Positions 1 to 13,355 of a stretch of 64,000 bases of DNA are shown here, in pieces. The position numbers were made by a program, and so were the translations under genes. The DNA is from Odontesthes bonariensis (lineage: Eukaryota > Chordata > Actinopteri > Atheriniformes > Atherinopsidae), in contig NC_134509.1 of NCBI RefSeq assembly GCF_027942865.1, forward strand, positions 33,220,197-33,284,196. The letters are read 5' to 3'. A model generated the notes under the pieces. The model saw only the letters and a program-made list of their open reading frames with translations. It was not told where the DNA came from and did not search any database. The first letter of the stretch is position 1, and each line of letters starts with the position of its first letter.

Positions 1-242
1 TTTTATTTTATTTGCTCATTTATTTTCTATTTTCTTTACAGAAAATAAAAGTTGGACAAAGAAACAAATCAGGTAGATGAAAATGTGTGGTTGTTATCAT
101 AAATGTTGTGTTGCATTCATATTTTAATTTTTTAATCTTCTTACTTTGGCTTCTGTGGTTTCTGCTTTTCAATGCTTGTTGCCATCCATTTGTCCATCTC
201 TCTGTCGTCACCCACCTCTCTGCAGTCGTCCACTGTCTGCAG

Positions 243-3200
243 TGACTTTCAGCATCCCATTTGGCCTGGACAGTGATGTTGACATTGTCATGGGAAACCC
301 AATAGATTCTGTCTTTCGCTCTGTCAGCACTGACAACCTCGCCACTGGTATCCCTGCAATGACTTCACCGGCAACAGCAGCAGGGATGACTCATGCCCTG
401 TACAGCCCTCCAGAGGACCTCAGCCACCTGGTCAGTGCGTCGGCCCCATCGCAGCGGTCGTCCTGGGGACCATATGCACACAATGCACCACTGGGAGAAC
501 TGCCGACCATTGAGGAGGCACTACAGGTAGTTCATACGTCTGGCAGCAAAGATCGTAAGAAGGGGAGAACCGCTGAGAAAAGCGGGAGAGGAGTGCTAGC
601 AGGCAGGCCGGAGCCGAGGCTGCGTCCTGAGGGAGCACCTGCAGGTTTCTTTCTGCACTGCCCTGAAGAGAACAATCCTCAACTTAGCAGCTCTGCTCCC
701 TGCCGCTCAGGAGGCCTCTATAGGCCACTCGGAGGGGAAGCTGGTGATACTGAAAGGCAAGGCAGGAGGGAGCGATCAGGCCAGGGTGCTGATATGTCAC
801 GTGATGATGACTCTGTTCTACGAGATGGCAGCATCGACTCCTCTGAAGCATCCGATGATATACCTAGAAACGCCCCGGGTAACATTCGACCTGCTAACGG
901 TCGCCAGGGAAACCACAGTACCAACAATAGTCCACGCATGACGAGCTTTGCTGAGCGACGAGACAACCGAAGAAAACATCCTGCTGCTCCCGGGGAAGAG
1001 TCGGCTTCTTCACCGACCCCAACAACCCCGGGAACTCCACACACGCCCTCCACACCAGCAGGCACATCAGGTCACCAGGGCAGCCCGGGTCCCAGAGGCC
1101 CTGAACCAAGCGCTGAGGCCTGGGAGCTGGGCGCTCGCCTCGAGGAGAAACGCAAAAGCATTGAAGCTCAAAAAAGGCGCATTGAAGCCATTTTTGCCAA
1201 GCACAGACAGAGACTTGGAAAAACTGCTTTCCTTCAATTGAAAAGAGAGCAAGGAGAAGGAGGAGTGGAGGGAGCAGAGGAGGATAATCTGACCCTCGAG
1301 GAGCGTCTCACTCACGTGGAGGAACAACTGAAAAAGGAGGAGGAGAAGGAGGAGGAGGAAAAAGAAAGAGAAAAAGAGAAAGAGAAAGAGAAGCCATCTG
1401 CCTCCAACCCTCCTCGCTTTGAAAAACAAGTCACATTCTCCATTGAAAGTAAAAAAGGAGGAGAGATAGAAAAAGGAGCCGAAAAAGCAGGCGAATCTGT
1501 CATAGTGGAATACAATGAAGTGGTGCAGAAATTGAGTGAAGCTCTGCAATCACTACAGAAGGACATGCAGAAACTTACAGAACAGCAACAGCAGCTCATG
1601 AGCAACCAAAAACCCAGAAATACACCCAAACCCCCTCCAAAATCTGCTCCAAGAAGTAGTACCAAAACAACACCAAAAACCCCTCCTCACACCCCAACAA
1701 AAACACCACCAAGAACCCCAACAAGGACTCCTACCAGGAGCACCACTAAAGCTTGGGTCATTCCTGCCGGACCCACTCACCCGCCTGCTTCTTCTCCGTC
1801 ACGGCGCTCTCACGTTCCTTGTTCTTCCTCCTCTCCAAAAACTATGATCTCCTCCTCCTGCCCAGCCCCTCGAACTAAAATTCCCTCTTCCTCCACTCCC
1901 CGCAGCCCCAAACATCACCCACGCCCCCAGCATCAGCCCCACCCACGACCCTCCGAACTCAAGTTCCCTCCGCTCAATCGTGTCCTGACACCAACCCACA
2001 ATGTAGACACACTCCCCCACCTGCGACGCGTGTCCCCCAGCAAGTGTCAAGTCCAGACCTCCTCTTCCTTCCGTATTGGTGGACCCAAGACTCCTCAAGA
2101 GTCTCCTCAGCCTGCCCAGCAGCCACAGCCAGATGAGAGCGCCTCAGACACAGGCTCAAGCGAGACGCCCACCCAGTTCAGCCTGGAGTTGGAGCAGGAG
2201 GATGTAGAAGCAGTAGGAGGGCTGCCAGTCTTCCCACAGTTCAGACATGAGCGACCAAGAGCTGCTGGAGGCAGCAGCTCTGGTGCTCCCTCTGAGTGCT
2301 CATTTGAGAGTGACACCTTGTCCCTGTCTGCTGCGTACAGCACAGGAGGCGAAGAAGGACGAGGTGGAAACACCACGAAACCCTGCAGCCTGATTGAAGT
2401 GTCATTAGCATCTGTTGGAGGGCCGGAGGAGGTCAGTGATGAACCAACTGATGAGGGCCAAGAGTTTGCCTCTGATTCTATGAGCGACCACGCAGAATCC
2501 GCCGGAGGACTCTCTGCAGAACCTTTGGATCCTATCGAACGACTCAATCTGGCTACAGAAGCAAGGGATCTGCCAGAACAGCAAACTGAATCCAAAGAAG
2601 AACATGTGATGCACACCGAAATCCCGGAGCCAAGCGGAGAGCAGAGTGACAGAGGAGGAATTGGATTCTTCTTCAAGGTGAGTGTTTGGGGATTATGAAT
2701 GAGAATTTTTGTTGTCATTTACAGTCGCACTGAGGTGAAAACACAACAACAAAACAAAAAAGTCAGAGAAAGAAAACTCAACAATGTTTTAAAAAAAATA
2801 ACAATACAAAACAGCATTTTAGAAAACACTACTGACTTGTTTTTGTTTTTTTGTTTTTGCTGTTGTGCTTCATCCAGTTTTGTCGTATTTTGGACCTCAG
2901 GGCCACCGCACTCCTGTCAGCTGTGATGGTGTGCTTGTGTTTTTGTAGGAGGTGGTTCACAGTGAAGGGGAGATGGCTCAGCGTAGAGCGCTGCTGTTGG
3001 AAAGGCAGCAGAAGAGGACGGAAGAGCTGAAGAGGAGGCGACAGTGGCATGAGCAAGAAAGGGAAAACAGGTGACGCACACCTTTATTTCCTCATCCTGC
3101 ATCCAAACTTTGCTGTGCATGAATTTGTCAGTTATCCAAGGAAAAGTCAAGCTGCGCACATGTGAAAGCAGTCTAATTCCTCTCGGTTGGTTTCAGATCG

Positions 3201-5680
3201 GCATCTTCAGACAGGAGAGCAGCATCTCCCTCCGGCACGCCTCCTGCGGGCACTGCCTCGCCTTCCCCCACACCTCCAGCTACTCCGGTTCGCCGTGGAG
3301 ATTTCACACGGGAGGAGTACGCGCGACGGCACCAGCTCAGAATCATGGAAGACCTGGACAAAGTCCTTCGGCAGAAATCAACCAACCAAGGCCGACCGTC
3401 AGCTAAAAAATCCCGCTCAAGGCCCCGCAGCATGACCAGAGAGGAAACCAAGCTGTCTCTGAGTCCTGCCAAGGGAGCAATTGGTAAGTTCAAGAGTGAA
3501 ACAGGGTGACTCAACTTAATGATATTTGTACATTATTTTAATCAAATAAATGTTAACTGTAACATCTTAACATCTGTCTCCCCAGGCTCTAAGTTGACAA
3601 AAGTCTACTCTCACTCCTCACTCAACCTTGCAGCCACAGATGAGCCTGGAAACAATAATAATGACCCCACAAAGAAACCCCACAGGTATACCGATGTGTA
3701 GGCCATTTCTGTGCCCCTTCACTCTCATTTGTAATCTTTGTTTCAGCCACAGCTGAATCACTTGACAGCTCTGGTTAGCGGTCTTGTTTTTTTTTTTTAG
3801 ATAATCAAAACCAAATATCTAAAATTAGGAACGGACCGTCATGGATCCCCATGAATGTCTTTTACTGCCAAGTTTGTTTTAGGATCTCAAGAAAAATGAT
3901 GATTTTTCTATGGGTCTAAAACTTAAGTTTATGCTGCCTTGGATGAACAACAACACATGTTATACTATGTCAATATATACAGTTTTTAACAAAAAGTAAG
4001 CCAAAATGCAGATGGCAGCAGATTATAGAACCATCTTTAGCAGCAATAACATCAATTATTCATTTCCTGTATGATGTCACTAGTCTCTCAGATCATTGTG
4101 GAGAAATCTTTTGCTCGCTCCTCTTTATGTTGCTTCAGTTCATTGAGGTTTGTGGGCATTTGTGTCTGCACAGCTCTCCTCTGTCACAGTATTTCGATCA
4201 GGTTGTGGTTCTGGACTGTCGCTGTTTCATTGAGACACTTTGATTCTTTTCTTTTTCAGCCATACTGTTGTAGATTTGCTGCTGTGTTTAGGATCATTGA
4301 CCTGTTGCATGACCCAATTTAGACTAGGCTTTCCCTCAGACAGATGGCTTCACATTTGACTCTAGAATACTTTGGTATAGAGAAGAGTTCATTGTCGACT
4401 CAATGACAGCAAAGTGTCCTGGTCCTGTGACAATAAAAAAGGCCCAAGTTATCAGTCCTCCACCCCTGGCTTCCTCTTGCGACTCTTCCAAACAAGCCGT
4501 ACTTGATCAGTCTTTTTCTCTTCGTGCTGTCATGAACTTTAACCTTTAACATGCTAACTGAGGCCTGCAGAGTCTGAGATGTAGCACTTGTTTTTATTTG
4601 TCGTACCCTGGAGGGAACTTGCTGTGATGTCCACATACTATAAAAGTATAGTAGCAGTGATAACATTGTTTTTAACTGTTTTTGGCCGCAGAAAAAATTA
4701 TATAGTGAAGAATATTGTGTTGGCACGATGGTGGTTATTAAAGCTCTCTGCTTAGCTGTCTGGGCTGTATTTTTAAAAGGGCAACAAGAGTGTTACTCCA
4801 CTTACTGCCTACTGTCCTATAGTCAGCTGTCAAGTGTAATGAGGTGAGGGCTCACTGAATCATTGTTTGATGTCTCCCGAGCAGCCATCTTGGTTCACCT
4901 TCACGAAGTGGGACACCAACCAGGTTGGCAAACCAGAATGGAGACAAGGACTGGGAGTCTGGCTCCAATGGAACCTCGCCCGCCCCAGAATACACAGGTG
5001 CACATAAACTGCTGTAAACACTGCAGTATCTCTTTTGGCTCTATAAGACTTGTTTGCAGTGCCTATGTGCATTTTAATTGAGTTTGTGAAGTGACTGTAC
5101 CTGTATTACTATTTTCAGGTCCAAAACTCTTCAAAGAACCAAGCTTCAAGTCCAACAAGTTCATCATTCACAACGCTCTCTCTCGCTGCTGCCTTGCTGG
5201 GAAAGTCAACGAAGCACAAAAAAGCAAGATAGTTGAGGTAGTGGAAAGCCTCCGAGCTTTCATTTGTGCTTGAAAACCATACAAGCAGAGGGAAAGTACA
5301 ACCAGTATGATCTTTTCTTTGTCCTTTTCATTTTGCCACCAACTCAGGAGATGGAGAAGAGTCCGGCCAACCACTTCCTTATTCTCTTCCGCGACTCCAG
5401 CTGTCAGTTCAGAGGCGTCTACACCATGAACGCCGACTCCCAGGAGCTCGTACGACTGGCTGGAGTGGGGCCGCGGACAGTTGGCTCCACCCAGGTGGAA
5501 TCCATCTACAAATACAGCTCAGATAGGAAGCAGTTTAGTGCCATCCCCTCGAAAACCATGGGAATGAGTGTAGACGCCTTCACTATCCCCAGCCATCTTT
5601 GGCATGGAGGAGGAGGAGGGGGAGGAGGAGGAAGCAGGAGAGCAAGCATTGTTAGTAAGAAGGCGGCCTCTTCTAAGTGA
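243..5680 (+). CDS. camsap3: CAMSAP3 (Nezha-like) microtubule minus-end-binding protein, 3' part
   Basis: CAMSAP3 binds and stabilises non-centrosomal microtubule minus ends through its C-terminal CKK domain. The N-terminal CH domain lies upstream of the window. Exons read: about 243-2677 (acceptor at 226 also possible), 2949-3070, 3197-3483, 3586-3685, 4882-4997, 5119-5237, 5348-5680, all in one continuous frame (about 1,169 residues visible). Landmarks in order: PFGLDSDVDIVMGNP, LPTIEEAL, MTSFAERR, the coiled coil RRIEAIFAKHRQRLGK, a Lys/Glu-rich run, a Pro/Thr-rich stretch, AWVIP, RVLTPTHNVDTLPHLRR, GIGFFFKE, then the CKK domain from GPKLFKEPSFKSNKFIIHNA to MSVDAFTIPSHLW. Recalled CAMSAP3 shares PFGLDSDVD and the RVLTP-DVDSLPHLR block, which separates it from CAMSAP1 and CAMSAP2. 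The tail after the CKK domain carries about nine glycines and a short basic end. Confidence 0.93.
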
Positions 5681-7640
5681 TGACGAGAAAACAACATCTC
5701 GCTGGCTTATCATTAAATTAAACACTATAATTACAATGTAATTAAAGTGAAAACAGTCAAACATAAAAGTAGTAGCCTGATTTATGTGATTTAGCCAGTT
5801 TACTTCTCTTGCCCTCAGATTTTTGTTAGAAAATGCAAAAGATTACGTCTATTCCCTTTATGCCCATCGAAATGTCTACCGCACAACTTTCAGAGATTAG
5901 ATCCAAACTCATAGAGAGGAGGGTTTTTTTTGTTAATCACACAAGGGAGATCCTTTTAAAAGGCCTCATACTTACAATATACTTTAATTGTTTGAAGTAC
6001 AAACTTAGATTTTTCTTTTAAAGAAAATTAAACATCATTCAGTTGTGCATTGGGAAAAAAAAAGAGACATTCACAGAACGCCTCTCTGGTTCTGTGAAGT
6101 CCTTCAGTACGGTCCTTTATAGAGAAAGCCAAACAAAAGAGAAAGTACCTTCATGTCAGAGTGACTGGCTGGACATTTATTTTCTATCAGCAACTGTTAG
6201 TTACGTGGATGAAAGCACATTTGTTTTGAAAAATGAAAGATAGCCATAAACATGTGATGCAGAGGTACACTTTGTCGGACATTAAAAAGACTTTGCTTTT
6301 TTGAGCATCAGTATATCTGAGTGGTTTTCTGAGATGAAGACTACAGCATGAATGGTTGTTTACTGTGTGTTGGTAGAAGCTCATTTGAAATAGTATCATA
6401 GCAAAACCTTGTAGTTTGAATCATCTGATGGTATGTGAACATTAGATGCCAATTTATTTAAATAACTTTTGTACAATGACAAGAAAGCAGAAGACGAATG
6501 ATGCTTACATTTAGAGATAACTGGACTGTCATACTGCCGGGTAGGGATGGGCGCTGATAGCTTCTTCTATTTCTGAAATAGCTCTTAAGTCTGCTGCTAT
6601 TGAATCCACAAATTAATCTTTCTTTCAAAAGTGATCTTTTGCCTCTCTCTGACATTAGTCATTTGCAAAGGAAACTGTGACATATACAGTGTGCAAACAA
6701 GTGCTAACTCAGGGAAATGGTTGTCAACAACGCTGCATGAATGAACAGGGCGGAAATAAACTAAAATGTTGATAGTCCCTGTTAAGTGTAAGTGAATGAC
6801 ATTTTCATTTTGTTTGCTCGAGGTGGATTGTCGTGCTCTCTGGTGGGGAGGGATTTCTAATCAGGACAGGGTTAGTGAATGTCACAGAGCAGTGATAACA
6901 CGCTGGAGTCAAATCAAAACAGTTCATATTTTCTAAACAAACCATCTTAAAAGACTCAGTAAGAGATTAGATAGAATTTGATAAGCAGATCTCAGATTTG
7001 ATGGAATTCTATTTCAGCCCATTCCCACTTTTGATGGAGTGCACACTGTTAACTGGTGTGTTTCAGACCAGTATATATGTATGAAATGACAAACAGGATT
7101 AAACTTAAATGATCAAGCGACTTCTCTCTGTCTTTTTTTTTTTTTTTCCTCTGACCTTTTTACGTCTCTTTCTTGATATTTTCTCCTTCACCCATGTGGC
7201 TGCTCTCTGATAGGGCCCAGCCTTGGGGAAAAGAATCAGTCCTAAATGGCTGTTTTATTCTTTTATATGGAAAACACCTAAATAATTAAAGGTGTTAAAT
7301 GTCCCTGTCCTGTTGTTGCAAACTGGGTTAAATAGAGTATTTAAGTTTTTTTTTGGGGGGGGGGGTAACTGTAAAGATGAAATTGCTGTCACTGCCTTTG
7401 CAATGTTTTGCTCATCAAAAGAAGAAACTACTACCATTTGGATTACTGCTGTGGCCCCATTCCATTCCTTTTCCTCCGCTTTAGGACCTCATGTAAAAGG
7501 AAGTTGTCAAACGTAAAACAAACATTCGCACTCAGTTTTCATTTTTTTTTTTTCGGTTTCAACCATTTTCTTCATGAAAGATGACCAGGAGTGCTGCTGT
7601 GGTTTCAGATTCCTGCATTAGTTGTCAGACTTTATTACTG
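5681..7640 (+). other. Probable camsap3 3' UTR and downstream sequence
   Basis: No convincing coding region is visible between the camsap3 stop and the next repeat. The sequence is AT-rich and contains an AATAAA-type signal around 6,750, so the first part is probably 3' UTR. The exact cleavage site cannot be told from sequence alone. Confidence 0.4.
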
Positions 7641-7648
7641 TTTGATTG

Positions 7649-8024
7649 ATATGCGTTCAAAAGAGTAATACATTTGCATCACAAAATAAACCCTGTAACA
7701 GGTGCGGCTATCGCTAGGTGGCTGAACGCATTGATATGAAGGGAGGCAAAAATAGCGCCAAGCGATTGTGAGGTCTGACTTTTTCTGGATGGACGATTTT
7801 GTGATGCAAATGTATTACTCTTTTGAACGCATATTGTTTTGAGAAGCAAAACGCTTTATTTTCGGGACCCTGGCAAACTAGCCGGACTACCTTCGTCAAC
7901 GCCAAAACTCGGCTGGAACTCGGCTCACAGGACGCAGCAGGGGGTAAGTCAATGTTCATAAATGATATTGCTAATATGGGATGTCATACAGCTTCATGTC
8001 AAAAGAGGCGAACTATCCCTTTAA
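7649..8024. mobile_element. TTAA-type foldback MITE, one arm mostly lost
   Basis: A 38-bp stem at 7649-7686 is repeated in inverted orientation at 7797-7834 with about 110 bp between. The right arm runs on to a terminus that reads AACTATCCCTTTAAG near 8,010-8,024, the usual end of teleost TTAA-flanked MITEs. No matching left terminus is seen, so the left arm looks truncated. Confidence 0.5.
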
Positions 8025-8455
8025 GGCCCTGGTAGAGTGAGGGGTGAGATACAGCATTGGGAGCTGAATTTTAGAAATAGACTCGTAAAAAGCTATGACA
8101 ATAGGATACTATAGATCAGAATGATTCAAAAACCAAGCAGTAACACAATGAGACAAATCAGAGTTTGTTTTTTGTTTTTTTATTGCGCCTTCCTCAGAAC
8201 ATTCAGTATATAGTTCTGAGATGCATTGTAGAGAACGTCTTTTTACCAGGAGGCCTATACATAAATGTTATTGCATTGGTTTGGGCAGGCGTGATTCGTT
8301 GGGATCTTTGGTGCAGTCCTACTAAAAATGATTTACAGTGTCACACTGTTTGCTGAACAGTTTCTGTTCTGTTAGGAAATGTGGATTAATTTTCTCCTCG
8401 CAGATCTGCAGAAAAAGTTTGACAGATTTTATATGGGGAAGAGTATAGTTAGGGC

Positions 8456-8461
8456 TTTATT
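8456..8461 (-). promoter_or_regulatory. Candidate polyadenylation signal of the SOUL gene
   Basis: The + strand TTTATT is AATAAA on the minus strand, about 840 nt after the SOUL-gene stop at 9,301. No coding region lies between, so 8,456-9,300 is read as 3' UTR. Another AATAAA on the minus strand near 8,180 is an alternative. Confidence 0.35.
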
Positions 8462-9300
8462 TTCTGGGCATAAACTACATAAATTTATTCTGTGATACTT
8501 CTTTAACGCTGTCACAGTTTTGCTAACATTCAACTCCCCCCAAAAAAAAAGAATATTGGTATCTTCTTAGAGCCTGAAAACATCGGTTTCCTACTCCTTA
8601 AAGCAGCCCCCGAAGCCAAATACCTGCAGCCTTTACATTAACTTGTGGCATTTTCCATGATGTGGCAAGATCCCAACGAACATGCACATTAAACTGATTA
8701 AGATTCACCAATTTGCTGCTACACATACAGCATCATGACAGTAACCGATTAAGCTTAGAGGAGGTTAAGGCTGGACAGAAAGTTTCAAGAAATCACTAAC
8801 TATTGTGTCAAACTCCACATAAAGATACTTCAGTTTCTACTAGTGTGGCCTAATCTGGTCAGCATTATGTTTATCAGTTACACACAGTTTTCAAGTGAAA
8901 TCAGTTTTTGGGTTAAACTGCTGTTACGAACACATCTGTTCCTTCCCTCTGTGCTAGCTTCATTAATCAACATGATAACTTTGAATACTAACTTTTAAAC
9001 TAACACATACAAGCTTACTTAATTCTATGATGCAGCTGTTTGATAACCTCAGGACGACAAAGTAGAAGGGTGTATGTTTGGCCATACAGGAAGTTGCAGG
9101 TGCAAAGCTGTGACTGAACATTATGTAACATTAAGTGCTATAAAGAGGAGTTGGTGTATTACACAGAAATAGAGAGACAGGACAAAAAGAGCAACATGTG
9201 CATCGATCAAACACTCTCCACGACACCTCCAGTGTTTGGTTTGAATTTAGATTTCAGGTTGTTATACCGAGAATGGGGCTCAAATCCGATCTGATTGTTG

Positions 9301-9799
9301 CTATTGGGTGTTATCTGGCTCAACCTCAGTGTTGTGCTCTGCTTGCGTGTCCACAGAGCTGTGGGCTGTGCTGTTCCACATGCCCGCATCAGGCTGCGGC
9401 TCGAGTGACAGGCTCACAGAGACGGGATCGGACGAGTTGGTCACAAGGTCCAGTGAGATGTGGGCGGAGGGTGGAGGATGGCTGAATTTGGGCTCAGCAG
9501 GCAGGTCGGAGGGAAGACTGACAGGAGTTTTAGATGGGGCGACAGAAGGTGTGTCAGGAGGCAGCTGTGCTGAAGAGTTGAATGTCATGTTTGAGGACAT
9601 GTTGGAGGGAGTGAATGAAGGCGAATCAGAGAGTGTGTTCGGGAAAGGGTCAGACGGGGAGTCTGCGGGTAAATTGGACGGAGTTGGCCGGGGAATGTGT
9701 GCAGGAGTCGGTTCCTGTGGGTCTGTGCACACTGGCTGCCCCTCGGCCACGTACCACACCTCATTGTGCCTGTTCAACAGCTTCAAGGGACTACGCACG

Positions 9800-9850
<51 letters not shown>

Positions 9851-12800
9851 GGAAAGAGCAACAGAGCAATGGACACAGGTTAGTTGTATGTAAAGTGTAA
9901 GCCTGATCCACAATTCTCTACATGAATGACTTTATATAGCTGTACTTAAGTTTTGCTCACAAATACAGATTGGCATTAATCACACAGATCTCATAGTGAC
10001 ATTGATGGCACCCGTTGTTTTTAGAAAATACATAATCCCCAAAGTGAAACATTAAATCTCTCGCATAGATCTTGCTCGATCACTTGTTTAAGTGCAGATA
10101 AAGAGTACGAAAGATGGAGGACTGTGTTGCAGAGTTCATGTATGAAATGGCTGCGAGTAATTCCCAGAAAACAAGGACAAAGTTAGAAAGCAGTGAGGGG
10201 ACAAACGGATGCTTTTCCTACCTGTCATAGCCAACTCCATAGTGATAACTGTGGTTGTAGGAAGCTTGCACTCTCTCCAGTTCTTTAGTCAGCAGGTGAG
10301 CGTGAAGCCTGGAGGTGACCGACAGCATCCAGCCTCCATAACTCCTCACATACACGTCCATCTCCGGCATCTCGGTGAAATACAGCTTTGCAGGCAACAC
10401 AGACAAAACATCAGGAAGAACACCAGCCACAGTACATCACTGATACGCTGCAGACAATTTAAAATCCAGTGCCACAGCATGGGAAATATGACAATACACA
10501 GAAAACCATGTATACTTAAGCAGAGTATTGAACTGAGAAGCAGTTAGGAGCAAGAAATCATAAACTTATCTCCGATTCCCTTGAACAATGTAAAAATATT
10601 TCATTATTATTTCCCTTTTAGTTCATATGAATCGTTGAGCTAATAAGAATATCTGAAATCGTATGTCCTCTGAGCTTAATTATCAGGGTTAATATTAAGC
10701 AAGAGGCTGCTTTGCCACAAAAAATAAACAAGACAAATGGACCAGAGGGATGACTCAACTGACTGAACAGGAAAAGTTACTTCTATTCGACAGTGAATAT
10801 GAATATGAGTGACTATAAATGTGCCTTGGTAGACCCATTTAAAATAGTCCTTAAAGCTGCAGAAATCCAGGGCCAGGTATAATATTCTCAAGTTATCAAT
10901 TCATTGTAATTTGTGAAGTCCACATTTAGATGTTGCAATCATAAAATATTGGATATCCACCTGAGTCTGCACTAGAAATTTTCATTATGCAGTCCTGGAG
11001 TCAGAGGCTGTTAATACTCTGCATTTATCATTGCTCTCTATTAAGCTCAAAGCAAAAATCACTGATCAAATTACACTAAAATGGTGGGAGGATAAGCAGC
11101 GTTTGACCTGATTACAGGAAAGGGTAGCTTTTCACCTAAGCAAAACTGTTTCACCAAGCACGTTAAGGCTCCTCACATCCCGCACCACCTGTCAGCTCAC
11201 CTTGTCATTAGTGGGTGTAGGCGGTTTGTCCTGATAAGCTGCAGGCAGCGGAAAGTTCAACGTGTAAATAGCCGGCTCCCACATCTTGGTTTCCTCTGGG
11301 ATCTTAACCAGGACAGGGGCGGTCATCTCCATCTGAACGCCTGTCCAAAACACACACAATTAAAAATAGAACAAAATAGAGACAAACACACTCGGTCAAA
11401 GTGGAATTTACCCCTCCCGCCCAGTCCTCTCCTGACCTCCTTCATTGGCTCCGGTGATGTACTGAAACAGTCTCCTAAAAGCCATGGCTGCACCCACTCC
11501 CATGAAGTAGGCCTCGGCATCTGTTGACACCCAGCGAGTGGGGCTGTAGTGTCGCACCTGAACATGCACGAACACACACCCGCATCCACAGTGAGTGAGA
11601 GATAAGCACTCAGGTAATGTGAGTGTTTGAGCTGGCTGATGGAGGTTTGCACTCACTTCATACTCATCTGTTTTGCAGACCAGATCATATTCCAGACACT
11701 CCTTGGACTCTGTGCAGAAGCTGGTGTTGGTACTTAGTCTATAACAGAGTGACAAAAGAATTCACATTTATTTCTCAGCAACACCACGACTGCAAATTTC
11801 CATTTTTCAATAATTGAGCTTGGCTCTTTGTTTTAAAGAAAACCTTATTGTCAACACATGTAAAGACCTTTTAGAAATATTCCGAATTTAGAGAAGGTCA
11901 CTTTTAACACTTCATGCAGAAAACCAAATCTATAAAGAGTTATTCTCCCACTGTGGTACAAAGCAACCTAACTGATTGTTGTAAGCCTCGTCTGACCTCA
12001 ATCCAGTCCAAACCCTTTGGGATGAACCGGAAGTCTACATGTAACGAGCTGTAAAAGTACTACAATTCATTTAAAAACTAGGGCAATGTGCACCAGTGTT
12101 TGAAGCTCACATACAGCATGCTAACATGCTCACAGTTAAACTGACAGTGATTAGACTTTTCACAGTTAAAATGTTAACCAGTTTAGTTTAACTTGAACTG
12201 ACTAGCATTAAATACAACAAACAGCTGAGGCTGATAGGAATGTCATTGCCGTTCTGATTGATCACAATCAAAACTGTTGTGAATAATTCCCAAGGGGAGC
12301 GTGAATGTTTGAGTGAAATCTAATACTGATCCATCAAGTTGTCAAATCATTCTGCAACAAAAATATCGACCAGATGGAAGAGGAAAAGTCAGGAAAAACC
12401 ATGACTGTCAAATTTTGGTGTCGGGTCTATGCAGTTTAAAACGCTGCCATAACAGAGCAGCCCAAGTGTCACAGATGGATTTGAATGCTATCCCTTTGGA
12501 ACATGTAGATTTAGCCACCTGACACATTCAACTTACCCAACACTCCCTTCAGCTGAAACCACCAGGGTCAAAACGGCTAAGAGTGAGATGAAATCCCTGG
12601 AAAAGACACAATTCACAAATTTGAATTTGAACTGCATCTATTGTTCATGCGCCATAGAAAGAGAGAGAAGAAAAAAACAAACGTTGCAAATAAGGAGCGG
12701 CAAGAAAATAAATTCTCGAGGTAGAGAATAAAATGCTGAATGGGTTTCTGATGAGGTGTATGATGGAGGACAAAAAACTATATTACATTCCTCGTTGAGA

Positions 12801-13355
12801 GAAAATGAACAAAAATACCAATCTGAAAAATGTGAAAACGCCAGGTGAGGCATCCTGATCCGCAGACTGTAATTGTGCCAGTTTGCGCGTCAGGATGCAG
12901 CATTCCGGAGTTGGTACTGCAGAGATGAAACGGGACACGTTTTCCTGCTGCCGGAGCGACGCACAGAGGTGAGACAGGAAAGATCTGCTGCATCATCAGG
13001 CTGGGTCTTCTGAATCAAAGGCGTTTTGAGGTCAAGGAGGGACAGCGCTGAAAGCCTTCTTTTGATCACAGCCTTTTGGGACATTTGAAAAACCTCTTAA
13101 ACCAAACATCTGGTTAAGAACAGAAAGCGCTTTTCTTTATTTTTATAATGAATTGATCCATTTCTAAGAAGAATATTCTCATTTAAAGGGCGGTTTGTCT
13201 AAAACAACAGTCAAACCTGATCAAGTCACTTTCAAATCCTGACTCTGTGATTTTGCTCAAGTCCAACAACAGCCTGGAAAAATAATGAGTGCCAATTAAA
13301 TTCCTACATGCACGGCCGGTGAAGAAAGACGCAAAGATCAACTTTACCTGAGCAT
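9301..13355 (-). CDS. Secreted SOUL/heme-binding-family protein with Pro/Ser/Thr-rich C-terminal tail
   Basis: Seven coding exons: 13348-13355, 12537-12596, 11657-11738, 11437-11557, 11201-11340, 10222-10385, 9301-9790. They sum to 1,065 nt (354 residues) with consistent phases. The start MLRDFISLLAVLTLVVSA is a clear signal peptide. The SOUL domain covers roughly residues 25-200, with ECLEYDLVCKTDEYEVRHY, EAYFMGVGAAMAFRRLFQYI, VQMEMTAPVLVKIP and DVYVRSYGGW. HEBP/SOUL proteins bind heme or tetrapyrroles, but heme ligation cannot be inferred here. The last exon adds a tail of about 150 residues after the domain, rich in Pro, Ser and Thr with several N-glycosylation sequons (NMS, NMT, NSS, NST). 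Human HEBP1/HEBP2 have about 190-205 residues and no such tail, so this is a secreted, probably glycosylated member, perhaps of the fish soul4/soul5 group; the paralogue is not assigned. Confidence 0.88.
9801..9849. repeat. (CA)n microsatellite at the last SOUL-gene acceptor
   Basis: An uninterrupted run of about 24 CA units starts 11 nt from the last exon boundary of the minus-strand SOUL gene. On the transcript it is (GU)n inside the polypyrimidine-tract region. Confidence 0.95.

Noticed and set aside
2107-2718. 203-codon minus ORF opposite camsap3
   Set aside because: It is antisense to a well-supported coding exon and Ser-rich, as expected from the complement of a Glu/Ser/Pro-rich frame.
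9308-9883. 191-codon + ORF opposite the last SOUL exon
   Set aside because: It continues into the (CA)n tract, is antisense to a phase-consistent exon and resembles no protein family.
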